A DNA stretch of 9,952 bases. Origin: Chlamydiia bacterium. Lineage in GTDB: Bacteria > Chlamydiota > Chlamydiia > Chlamydiales > FEN-1388. The stretch spans positions 1 through 9,952 of the forward strand of contig JAQGPK010000232.1 in the NCBI GenBank assembly GCA_028293095.1, in the 5' to 3' direction. How positions within the stretch are numbered: the stretch's first letter is position 1; every line of letters begins with the position of its first letter. Position numbers and translations under genes: made by a program. Below, piece after piece: positions 1 through 5,290 of this stretch. The notes beneath the pieces were generated by a model that saw nothing but the letters and a program-made list of their open reading frames with translations, ran no database searches and had not been told where the DNA came from.

Positions 1-120
1 TGCAAGAAGGTAGCCTAAGATAGGTGAAAATTTGATGCGATAAGAGAGATACCCTAAGATACTCGAAAGGCCAAAACCTATTGTAAGAATCAGAACAATT
101 TTTAGATTTAAAGCTTCCAT
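1..120 (-). CDS. CPA2-family monovalent cation:proton antiporter, N-terminal fragment (runs off the left edge)
   Basis: The minus-strand frame starting with ATG at 120 stays open for exactly 40 codons to the window edge. It begins MEALNLKIVLILTIGFGLSS and ends SPILGYLLA. A hydrophobic first helix (about residues 7-25), a short basic loop (SYRIKF) and then SPILGYLLA is the typical start of KefB/YbaL-type antiporters of the CPA2 family, where the segment usually reads 'P-x-x-GYLLAG'. Known members are inner-membrane proteins that exchange K+ or Na+ for protons. Only the first transmembrane segment and the start of the second are visible, so ion specificity and any C-terminal TrkA-N domain cannot be judged. 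A weak purine-rich site (AGAGAG) lies about 6 bases before the ATG, and no in-frame start exists just upstream. The family call is from motif memory; the partial state is seen directly. Confidence 0.7.
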   Translation of the reverse strand, partial: MEALNLKIVLILTIGFGLSSILGYLSYRIKFSPILGYLLA

Positions 121-155
121 GAATGTCTCTCTGAGTGAAGAAATACCTGTTTTTT

Positions 156-184
156 TGTATACACACTTTCTTTTAGGATGTGTA
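156..184 (-). promoter_or_regulatory. candidate promoter for the antiporter gene
   Basis: Read on the minus strand, TACACA (184-179) and TATACA (161-156) are separated by 17 bases. They match the sigma70-type consensus at 4/6 and 5/6 positions and lie 36 bases before the antiporter ATG. The element is plausible by position only; nothing else supports it. Confidence 0.25.
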
Positions 185-272
185 GTAAAATATAAGGGGA
201 TTTTCAGGGTCTTGGTGAACTACAGTGATGCCTATACTAAAGAATTGGATCAAAATTTTTATCACAGATGAC

Positions 273-297
273 ACAGGCTCGACTTTAGGATTTTTTA
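273..297 (+). repeat. left inverted repeat of the 273-730 element
   Basis: 25 bases whose reverse complement recurs at 706-730 with one mismatch (position 277, G here and A in the other arm). Twenty consecutive bases (278-297) are identical. Confidence 0.85.
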
Positions 298-349
298 TCA
301 TAAAAGCAGGAATAGATTTTATTGTTGAGAACACTTCTTCAAGCTGCAA

Positions 350-464
350 ACCACGAAGTGGTACTTTACCACGCAAGTGGTTACAGTTTTTAGCCGTAGG
401 TGACGAAGGAACCTACGGTATAATCAGGAGGCAAATTAGAGCCAGAAACTGGCGAAACTTGCTC
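350..464 (+). repeat. four-hairpin structured module, copy A
   Basis: Four perfect stems follow one another: ACCAC-gaa-GTGGT (350-362), ACCAC-gcaa-GTGGT (368-381), CCGTAGGT with ACCTACGG (394-401/411-418, 9-base loop) and GCCAG-aaa-CTGGC (441-453), ending in GAAACT. A shorter relative of the second and fourth hairpins with the same flanks (TACA after the first, GAAACT after the second) lies at 5979-6040. The stems differ between copies by paired changes. This suggests selection on structure, either as RNA or as single-stranded DNA such as a transposon end. I do not recognise a named RNA family. Orientation is assigned only by comparison with copy B. Confidence 0.6.
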
Positions 465-500
465 AAAGATACATGAGAAAGAACCTATCTTTTTTATTTT

Positions 501-707
501 TAACGCAAAGAAGTACAGAAGACGCAAAGGCGCAAAGAATAGCCATACAAAGTATAGTAGGGGCTTTTTTAAGGTTTTTTTACCACAGAGAACACAGAGA
601 TGGATTTCTGTACTTTTTCTCTATGTATAAAGATATAAAATTAAGGAAAGATATCTTGCAAATCTTCTCTTTGAGTATTCTCTGTATCTTTGTGTCTTTT
701 TGTGTTA
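501..707. repeat. degenerate CGCAAAG / ACAGAG repeats in opposing orientation
   Basis: At 501-539 the motif CGCAAAG or ACAGAAG recurs every 8-11 bases. At 581-600 a CACAGAGAACACAGAGA block follows. At 668-707 the complementary strand reads TAACACAAAAAGACACAAAG and onward, matching the first arm with indels. The two outer arms could pair into a long imperfect hairpin around ~130 bases. The translated frames across this stretch are repeat shadows, not genes. Confidence 0.6.
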
Positions 708-730
708 AAAAATCCTAAAGTCGAGTCTGT
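706..730 (-). repeat. right inverted repeat of the 273-730 element
   Basis: Reverse complement of 273-297 with a single mismatch. It directly abuts the inward CACAAAG-type arm (668-707), so element end and internal repeat are contiguous here. Confidence 0.85.
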
Positions 731-925
731 CTTCTTCTGCGGTAAAACAAAAAAACAATATCATAACCACTTTCTTGCTCTTTGAGTCTGAGTGTATTTT
801 GTAGGTTCATTGTGTTAAAAATGATTGACGATATGGCAGATAATGTAATTTTTCAGGGGTGTGCGAAAAGGGGGCCACCGTAGCGCTTTTTCGGTACACT
901 ACGGTTAGCCGTTAATTAGATTAGA
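731..925. other. gene-free spacer downstream of the membrane-protein gene
   Basis: No frame with a start signal or a recognisable product was found on either strand between the element's right end and the stop codon of the minus-strand gene at 926. The only structure seen is the hairpin pair around 859-905, described separately. Confidence 0.5.
877..905 (-). terminator. hairpin downstream of the membrane-protein gene, possible terminator
   Basis: ACCGTAG (877-883) pairs with CTACGGT (899-905) in a 7 bp stem, 20 bases past the stop of the minus-strand gene at 926. The minus strand continues GGCCCCCTTTT after the stem, so the T tract is short and displaced. A competing stem is possible between GCGAAAAG (863-870) and CTTTTTCG (886-893), inside the same region. 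A terminator is the simplest reading but is not a textbook one. Confidence 0.35.
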
Positions 926-1483
926 CTATACTACAACGATAGGCGCTGGACGAGCTAGGGGTGCTGGAGGAGCTAGGGGTGCTGGAGGAACTAGGGGTGC
1001 TGGAGGAGCTAGGGGTGCTGGAGGAGCTGGAGGAGATATAACGAAAGGTTTTTTTCCAGTTTTAACATCTAAGAATGCGGTAGCTGCTCCGATAGCAAGT
1101 GCTGCAAGATTGATGTTCAGCATCTGCTGTGCTTTTAGAGGTGCTGTCATGACTGTATGGAAAGTGCCCATTGCTCCAATACAGAGAAGTATTCGTAAGC
1201 ATACAATTACAACCTTTTTAGTTGTCGATATGGAAGAATTTTTCGCTTCTTCACTGGCCCTCATTTGGTTACATACAAAAAGGAAGCCGAGCGAAATTGT
1301 GCTGAGCACCATAAATGAAAGGCGCCCAACGACTGCAATTGTTGTGGCAACTTGAGGAGGGCAACGGCTGAGAGTTGCATTGCCAAAGTTAACAACTTGA
1401 CGACCTGCCCACTGAAAACGATCTACAGCCACAGAATAGCCTGTAGCTAAACTATCACGCACTGTTGTACTAGTGATTTTCAT
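926..1483 (-). CDS. hypothetical small membrane protein with a PPAPLA repeat tail
   Basis: I do not recognise this 185-residue protein. After a mildly basic N-terminus there are three hydrophobic stretches, about residues 45-71, 89-113 and 122-138, with a polar Lys/Glu/Ser loop (72-90) between the first two. The tail from residue 151 is almost only Pro, Ala and Leu: four PPAPLA-type hexapeptides followed by RPAPIVVV. No cleavable signal peptide is obvious, so it is probably an integral membrane protein with a flexible or polyproline-II tail. The start is well supported: AAAGGAGGT precedes the ATG by 3 bases (complement of 1487-1495). It is last in a run of three minus-strand genes, 56 bases after the broken coiled-coil gene. 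Hydrophobic hairpins are common in chlamydial inclusion-membrane proteins, but this one has three segments, so that link is only a possibility. Confidence 0.75.
   Translation of the reverse strand: MKITSTTVRDSLATGYSVAVDRFQWAGRQVVNFGNATLSRCPPQVATTIAVVGRLSFMVLSTISLGFLFVCNQMRASEEAKNSSISTTKKVVIVCLRILLCIGAMGTFHTVMTAPLKAQQMLNINLAALAIGAATAFLDVKTGKKPFVISPPAPPAPLAPPAPLVPPAPLAPPAPLARPAPIVVV
943..1022 (-). repeat. 18 bp tandem repeat encoding PPAPLA
   Basis: Four 18-base units run from 951 to 1022 (CGAGCTAGGGGTGCTGGA, then three GGARCTAGGGGTGCTGGA), with partial units on both sides (943-950 and 1023-1034). The units are nearly identical, differing by one base (PLA to PLV in one), so copy number probably changes by slippage without breaking the frame. 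Confidence 0.85.
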
Positions 1484-1486
1484 AAG

Positions 1487-1493
1487 ACCTCCT
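1487..1493 (-). promoter_or_regulatory. strong ribosome binding site of the membrane-protein gene
   Basis: The minus strand reads AGGAGGT directly before CTT-ATG. This is the best Shine-Dalgarno match in the window; it fixes the start at 1483 and argues the gene is translated. Confidence 0.75.
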
Positions 1494-1539
1494 TTTTATT
1501 TTTTAATACATTATTTAATAGTAGAGTAACGAAAACAGT

Positions 1540-2367
1540 TTATTTAAGCAAACCGGTTTCTATTTTGAATTTTGTCTTTCCCGTTTTAGTTGCCTCTAAG
1601 GCTTTCTCGATATTGGTTTTTTCTTCTAGAATCACTGTGTCGATGAGCGCTGCGTCGATTACAGTCTTGACACCAAGTTTTTCAGCCTGTTTTCGAACAT
1701 GAGATTCGATGACAGGCGCTGCATAGTGGGTGAGTAGAAGGTATGAGGCCAGCTCCTTTTTTTGTTTAACTGGATAATTTTTTGGTTGTATTTTCGATAC
1801 TTTTAGAGCAGTTTCAAAAGTTAATTTTTTAATTTTAGCTAACGTGGTTCTCTTTTGAAAGAGTGTTTCGAGCTCTTTTTTTTCCTTCTCCAGTGCCTTC
1901 TCCAGTGCCTTTTCAAGAGTATCGAGCTCTTTCTCTAATTGTTTGATGGAATCACGACGCTCCTTTGATTGAGAGGAGTTGAAATCGCTTAAGACACTCA
2001 CTGCACCTTGCGAGATAAGAGCGATAATTTTTTTGCTTACATTGTCAGCCTTTTCTACAAGCGGTGATTTCTGAGTGTCTGAGGTCTTTTGAATGCAGGC
2101 AGATAGTATTTTAAGTGACGTTGCAGGTTCTGGACCATTTTTAGGGAAATGCGCTTTTGCTTTTTGTGTAATGGTAGTTAAAGCACCTTGTTCGAGTAGC
2201 GTTTCAGGAGAGTGTTACAAATAGGTAGTACTGAGAATCTCTAGAGTTTCATCCGGCTCAGTATCATTGATTGTAATTTTTTTAAATCGTCTTGCAAAGG
2301 CAGGGTTATTGCTGTAAATATCTTGAAAGTACTCTTCTATAGAAACAGGGTGAATTGCATATGCCAT
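1540..2367 (-). pseudogene. coiled-coil protein gene interrupted by an in-frame TAA at codon 51
   Basis: From the ATG at 2367 (AAGGAG eight bases upstream) the frame reads 50 codons beginning MAYAIHPVSIEEYFQDIYSN, meets TAA at 2217-2215, and then continues in the same frame for 224 codons to 1540. No frameshift is needed, and both sides look like normal coding sequence, so the intact form would be 275 residues. Codon 51 becomes CAA (Gln) by one transition. The downstream part has a Lys/Glu coiled coil (about residues 135-170 of the full frame, rich in LEKALEK) and a mixed helical C-terminus. A GTG at 2001 with a weak AAGGT before it could restart a 153-residue product. I recognise no family. 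It sits 79 bases after the hydrolase gene, same strand. Alternatives to a pseudogene are a sequencing error, suppression, or two separate polypeptides. Confidence 0.7.
1884..1907 (-). repeat. 12 bp perfect duplication in the coiled-coil segment
   Basis: CCTTCTCCAGTG occurs twice back to back, producing the doubled KALE of LEKALEKALEKE. A third, diverged unit follows at 1908. Four-residue steps lengthen a helix by about one turn, so this is a tolerated slippage product. Confidence 0.7.
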
Positions 2368-2375
2368 TTTTATGT

Positions 2376-2381
2376 CTCCTT
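2376..2381 (-). promoter_or_regulatory. ribosome binding site of the interrupted coiled-coil gene
   Basis: The minus strand carries AAGGAG eight bases before the ATG at 2367. The good site shows that the segment before the premature TAA is a genuine gene start and not chance open sequence. Confidence 0.65.
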
Positions 2382-2388
2382 ATAATGC

Positions 2389-2403
2389 ATAAAGTGACTT
2401 TAT
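2389..2403. promoter_or_regulatory. 15 bp palindrome in the leader of the coiled-coil gene
   Basis: ATAAAGT-G-ACTTTAT is a perfect dyad with one central base, 22-36 bases upstream of the ATG at 2367. A direct repeat TTATAATG (2380-2387 and 2400-2407) overlaps it. The size and symmetry fit an operator, but AT-rich palindromes also arise by chance. Confidence 0.3.
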
Positions 2404-2446
2404 AATGGATTAATGCAATTAAAGTAGATTCAAAACATTTCTCAGT

Positions 2447-4009
2447 TTATTTAGTAGGAATATGGAGGACATCTTTGGCTGCAGCGACGAATTTTTGCCA
2501 TTCTGTTTCCGAAAGAGGGCGATTATGGGCATATTCAATTTGATCTTGCAAACCCATTTTTTTGATGGCTGCATTTTCTTCAGCAGTTTCTTCCAGTCTA
2601 ATTTTTATGATCTCTCTTTTTTGAGGAGCCGTTTTTTTACTTAATTTGGGGGATGCGGTAATCTCTTTTGTTCGTTGTTCTAAAACGGCTTTTTGAAACG
2701 CAGCAGTCGGTTTTACAAGACGATCACCAGGAGAGTAGATGACAATAATGGGAACCTGTTTTTCTCTAAGAAGAGCAAGTTTACTTTTAGAATCAAGCTC
2801 CCAGCCATGACTTGTTGCAAAGGTCGCTGTAAATTTTCCAACCAGTGGGACAATTTTTTCAATGGCTGATGATAAAGAGGAGAAAGATCTCTCATTACAT
2901 AAAGCTATCTGTTCATTTTGCTCTGCATGGATGGCCGCAACTTGAGTGGCAACGCCTCCTCCCAGTGATGTTCCATACAGTAAGATATTTTCTGGAAGTA
3001 CACCTTGGCTCAAAAGATGCTGAAGCGTTGCTTCACCATCTTGCACTAAGGCATCAGCGGTTTCTGGAAACCCTGTGCTCAAACCAACGCCTCGATAATT
3101 GCAACTAAGAACATTAGCGCCTGTATCTTGTGCCATTTTAGCCAGAAAATTGCGCCCTTGCTCCCAGGTAGCTGCATTTTTTTGATAGTAGATAATCCAT
3201 TTTTGCTTTTCAGGCTTTTCAAAAAGTTGTGTTGGTCGAATTTCGATTCCATTGAGAATTGAACCATCTTGTGAGGCAATATTCACCTCTGAAACTCCTC
3301 CAAGATGGTCTATTTCGCACGCTCTTCTAAAGAGCGAAAAGGGGGCTTGTAGCAGATTAGTGTCTGCGTATTGGGGTTTAAAAGTAAAAGTATCCTCTTT
3401 GAACTTTGGCACTGCATACTGGAGTGACTGCGTAATCGCCTCTCTTTTTTTATGAGAGATAGACTCATTAGCTTTAAAAGTTGCGAGTGGCTCTTTTACG
3501 ATAACAAGATTTTTCTTCTCTTCGCGATACTTTTCAATAATATCTGCAACTGTTTGATCAAAAGCTGTATCGCATGGAATCACCACAACGGTATGCTCAT
3601 GGCTTTTACTATTGAATGCAAAGGAGTGGTAATAAAAGTTATCTGCCTTGCCGCTTGTACACACATTCAGATAGGGCTTAATCATAGCCTGTAGTGGAGA
3701 GGATGGTTCTTTAGGGCTTACTCTTTTACCTTTTTCAGTGTCTGTAAGAGTAATGGAAAGTGCCGGTACGACAAGTTTTGAAACTTTTTTAGAAACTGAA
3801 TTTGTTGGGGAAGAAGTGGTGGTGGTAGAAGAGGTGACGGGAGATGTGGGCGTCGGTGTGTGACTCTTCTCGCTCTTTAATTCGGCGGCTTTATTATAGA
3901 GATCATTGGCCTTTTTTTGTGCAGGTGAAAGCTTGATTTTATTAAGTGGAGGAAGGGGGTGTGCCTGCTCTTTATTGATATCCGGAATTGCATCAAAACC
4001 ATCGCTCAT
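2447..4009 (-). CDS. alpha/beta hydrolase resembling chlamydial CHLPS 43 kDa / DUF818 proteins
   Basis: A 520-residue protein, probably a serine hydrolase. Residues 1-50 are polar; 51-72 form a Pro/Ser/Thr linker (TPTPTSP, SSTTTTSS). The hydrolase fold occupies about 120-500. WIIYYQKNAATWEQG (271-285) is an early strand and turn, CNYRGVGLSTG (303-313) a strand and loop near the active site, and YGTSLGGG (345-352) the nucleophile elbow with Ser348. IIVIYSPGDRLV (421-432) supplies the likely acid Asp429. His495 in AHNRPLS is the best candidate for the catalytic His. The NYRGVG...GTSLGG combination and C-terminal His recall the chlamydial DUF818 family; that is from memory. No signal peptide is seen and the substrate is unknown. 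It is first of three minus-strand genes; the ribosome site before ATG 4009 is weak (CAGGTTT). Confidence 0.75.
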   Translation of the reverse strand: MSDGFDAIPDINKEQAHPLPPLNKIKLSPAQKKANDLYNKAAELKSEKSHTPTPTSPVTSSTTTTSSPTNSVSKKVSKLVVPALSITLTDTEKGKRVSPKEPSSPLQAMIKPYLNVCTSGKADNFYYHSFAFNSKSHEHTVVVIPCDTAFDQTVADIIEKYREEKKNLVIVKEPLATFKANESISHKKREAITQSLQYAVPKFKEDTFTFKPQYADTNLLQAPFSLFRRACEIDHLGGVSEVNIASQDGSILNGIEIRPTQLFEKPEKQKWIIYYQKNAATWEQGRNFLAKMAQDTGANVLSCNYRGVGLSTGFPETADALVQDGEATLQHLLSQGVLPENILLYGTSLGGGVATQVAAIHAEQNEQIALCNERSFSSLSSAIEKIVPLVGKFTATFATSHGWELDSKSKLALLREKQVPIIVIYSPGDRLVKPTAAFQKAVLEQRTKEITASPKLSKKTAPQKREIIKIRLEETAEENAAIKKMGLQDQIEYAHNRPLSETEWQKFVAAAKDVLHIPTK

Positions 4010-4054
4010 AGGGAAACCTGCTTTTTTTAGGGAAATCTTTTCTTATCTGGTTTT

Positions 4055-4121
4055 GTACTGTTTAGCAATAAATTTATTTAATTCTACGTTAAATAAACTT
4101 TTTTATCGAAGTACTGTATAG
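4055..4121. promoter_or_regulatory. dyad flanked by direct repeats in the divergent hydrolase/dus intergenic region
   Basis: TTTATTTAA (4073-4081) and TTAAATAAA (4089-4097) form a perfect 9 bp inverted repeat with a 7-base centre. On either side lie direct repeats GTACTGTTTAG (4055-4065) and GTACTGTATAG (4111-4121), one mismatch in eleven. Genes leave in both directions, so a terminator makes little sense and a regulator site is the more natural reading. I could not assign convincing -35/-10 boxes for either gene. Confidence 0.4.
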
Positions 4122-4204
4122 TTCTCAGATGCAAGCGAGAGTATGCCCTTTATTCCAATGGGAAGAAGGAGTATACTTTGTGTATATAACTATGAATCAG
4201 GCAG

Positions 4205-5188
4205 ATGACTCTTTTACCTAAAAATCCTTGCGGTACTCCCTACCTAATCTTAGCTCCTATGGAAGGAGTTGGCGATCGCTGCTTTCGTAAAGCGATGGCA
4301 TCGATTGGAGGCTTTAATGAGGCGGTGACTGAATTTATTCGAGTTCCCTCCAATGCGCATATCAAAAGCTTAGCTAAAGTATACTTTGCCGACGAAACAG
4401 CTCCTATTCCGCTTGCCGCTCAATTGATGGGCTCAGATGCTGATTTAATGGCTGAGATGGCGATTGAAATTGAGCGTAAGCGAGCGCCGCGTATTGATTT
4501 GAATTGCGGTTGTCCTTCAAATACAGTGACTGGAAAAGGGGCAGGATCGAGCCTCTTAAGGGATCCGGAGCTTTTGCATCAGATTGCAAAAAGTATGGTA
4601 CAGGCGGTATCTCTTCCAGTGACAGTCAAAATGCGCTCAGGCTTTGAAGATACGACGCTTTTTAAAGAAAATCTTCTGGCAGCACAAGAGAGTGGTATTA
4701 GTTTTTTGACACTACATCCAAGAACAAAAGTGGAAGGGTATGGTCCTCCTGCAAATTGGGATCTCATAGCTGAGGCAAAATCCATTCTTAAAATACCTGT
4801 AGTTGGCAATGGGGATATTTTGAAAGTAGAAGATGCGCTTAAAATGTTACAAAACACAAAGTGTGATGCTTTGATGATCGGCAGAGGTGCCGTCATTAAT
4901 CCCTTTATCTTTCATCAGATCAGGGCTCATTTTCAAAAAGTACCTTACCAGCCTCAGTGGGAGAGTATTGTGCGCTATTTTGAGGTCTATTTCTCAGAGA
5001 TTTCTGCTGAAATGCCAACGAGAGGAAAAATCAATAAAATGAAGCAGCTCATGAGCTTTCTTTTTAAAGGGAATGCGGAACTGCTCAAACGGCGCGATGC
5101 CATCCTGACATCAGCCTATACGGACCTCGACTCTTTTCTTAACTTTGCTATGCCTCTTTTGCAAGAGGGATGGTCTTTCTCTAATTAA
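4205..5188 (+). CDS. dus: tRNA-dihydrouridine synthase, DusC-like
   Basis: This cytoplasmic FMN enzyme reduces uridines in tRNA D-loops to dihydrouridine using NADPH. The 327 residues carry the family landmarks in order: LAPMEGVGD (16-24, FMN strand), TEFIRV (42-47), QLMGSDADL (73-81), IDLNCGCPSNTVTGKGAG (97-114, with catalytic Cys103 in GCP), VKMRSGF (141-147), LHPRT (170-174), GNGDI (201-205) and MIGRGAVINPF (224-234). TEF-[IV]-RV and LNCGCPS-x-TV-x-G-x-G-x-G are closer to E. coli DusC than to DusA or DusB as I remember them, so U16 specificity is a guess. Length fits the family (about 310-330). ATG 4205 is the only possible start because TGA lies in frame at 4193. It is divergent from the hydrolase and followed by a 102-base AT-rich gap. 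Confidence 0.92.
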   Translation: MTLLPKNPCGTPYLILAPMEGVGDRCFRKAMASIGGFNEAVTEFIRVPSNAHIKSLAKVYFADETAPIPLAAQLMGSDADLMAEMAIEIERKRAPRIDLNCGCPSNTVTGKGAGSSLLRDPELLHQIAKSMVQAVSLPVTVKMRSGFEDTTLFKENLLAAQESGISFLTLHPRTKVEGYGPPANWDLIAEAKSILKIPVVGNGDILKVEDALKMLQNTKCDALMIGRGAVINPFIFHQIRAHFQKVPYQPQWESIVRYFEVYFSEISAEMPTRGKINKMKQLMSFLFKGNAELLKRRDAILTSAYTDLDSFLNFAMPLLQEGWSFSN

Positions 5189-5290
5189 AGTATTCTGTTT
5201 TTATATAGATAATTTATAAATTACTTTATTTTTATACTATAAAATGATAATTATAAAAATAATTGTATAAATTCTATAGATGGTGATTTT

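Larger units (their letters stand above)
273..730. mobile_element. 458 bp element with inverted ends, no recognisable gene (MITE-like remnant)
   Basis: The two ends are near-perfect inverted copies: 273-297 and the reverse complement of 706-730 agree at 24 of 25 positions and share CTCGACTTTAGGATTTTTTA. Weaker similarity continues a little outside both arms (CACAGATGACACAGG at 264-278 against the complement of 731-745). Inside are four small hairpins (350-453), a CGCAAAG-rich arm (501-539), a CACAGAGAACACAGAGA block (584-600) and an arm (668-707) that resembles the first in inverse orientation. Short open frames cross it, but they follow the repeats and have no start signal or recognisable domain. 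Repeats of this CGCAAAG/CACAGAG kind recur in many bacterial genomes, in my memory often near GxxExxY-type proteins; none is encoded here. Whether it moved as a unit is inference. No clear target-site duplication was found. Confidence 0.6.

Noticed and set aside
225..476. Open frame of 83 codons across the left inverted repeat and the hairpins
   Set aside because: It is built from repeat and hairpin sequence, has no ribosome site and no recognisable domain.
473..718. Open frame of 81 codons across the CGCAAAG/CACAGAG repeats
   Set aside because: Its peptide (YHREHRDGF and similar) is the usual translation shadow of these repeats.
951..1022. Regular 18 bp repeats as a CRISPR-like array
   Set aside because: Units are contiguous with no spacers, stay in frame and encode a clean hexapeptide repeat.
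1110..1355. Plus-strand open frame inside the membrane-protein gene
   Set aside because: It is antisense to a gene with a strong ribosome site and three clear hydrophobic segments.
2713..3694. Several open frames opposite or offset within the hydrolase gene
   Set aside because: They lack starts with ribosome sites and recognisable motifs; the hydrolase frame carries all family landmarks.
4192..4222. ATG at 4192 as an earlier start for dus
   Set aside because: It is in a different frame and stops after nine codons; the dus frame has a TGA at 4193-4195.
4579..4896. 105-codon minus-strand frame within dus
   Set aside because: It is antisense to conserved dus motifs and has no ribosome site.
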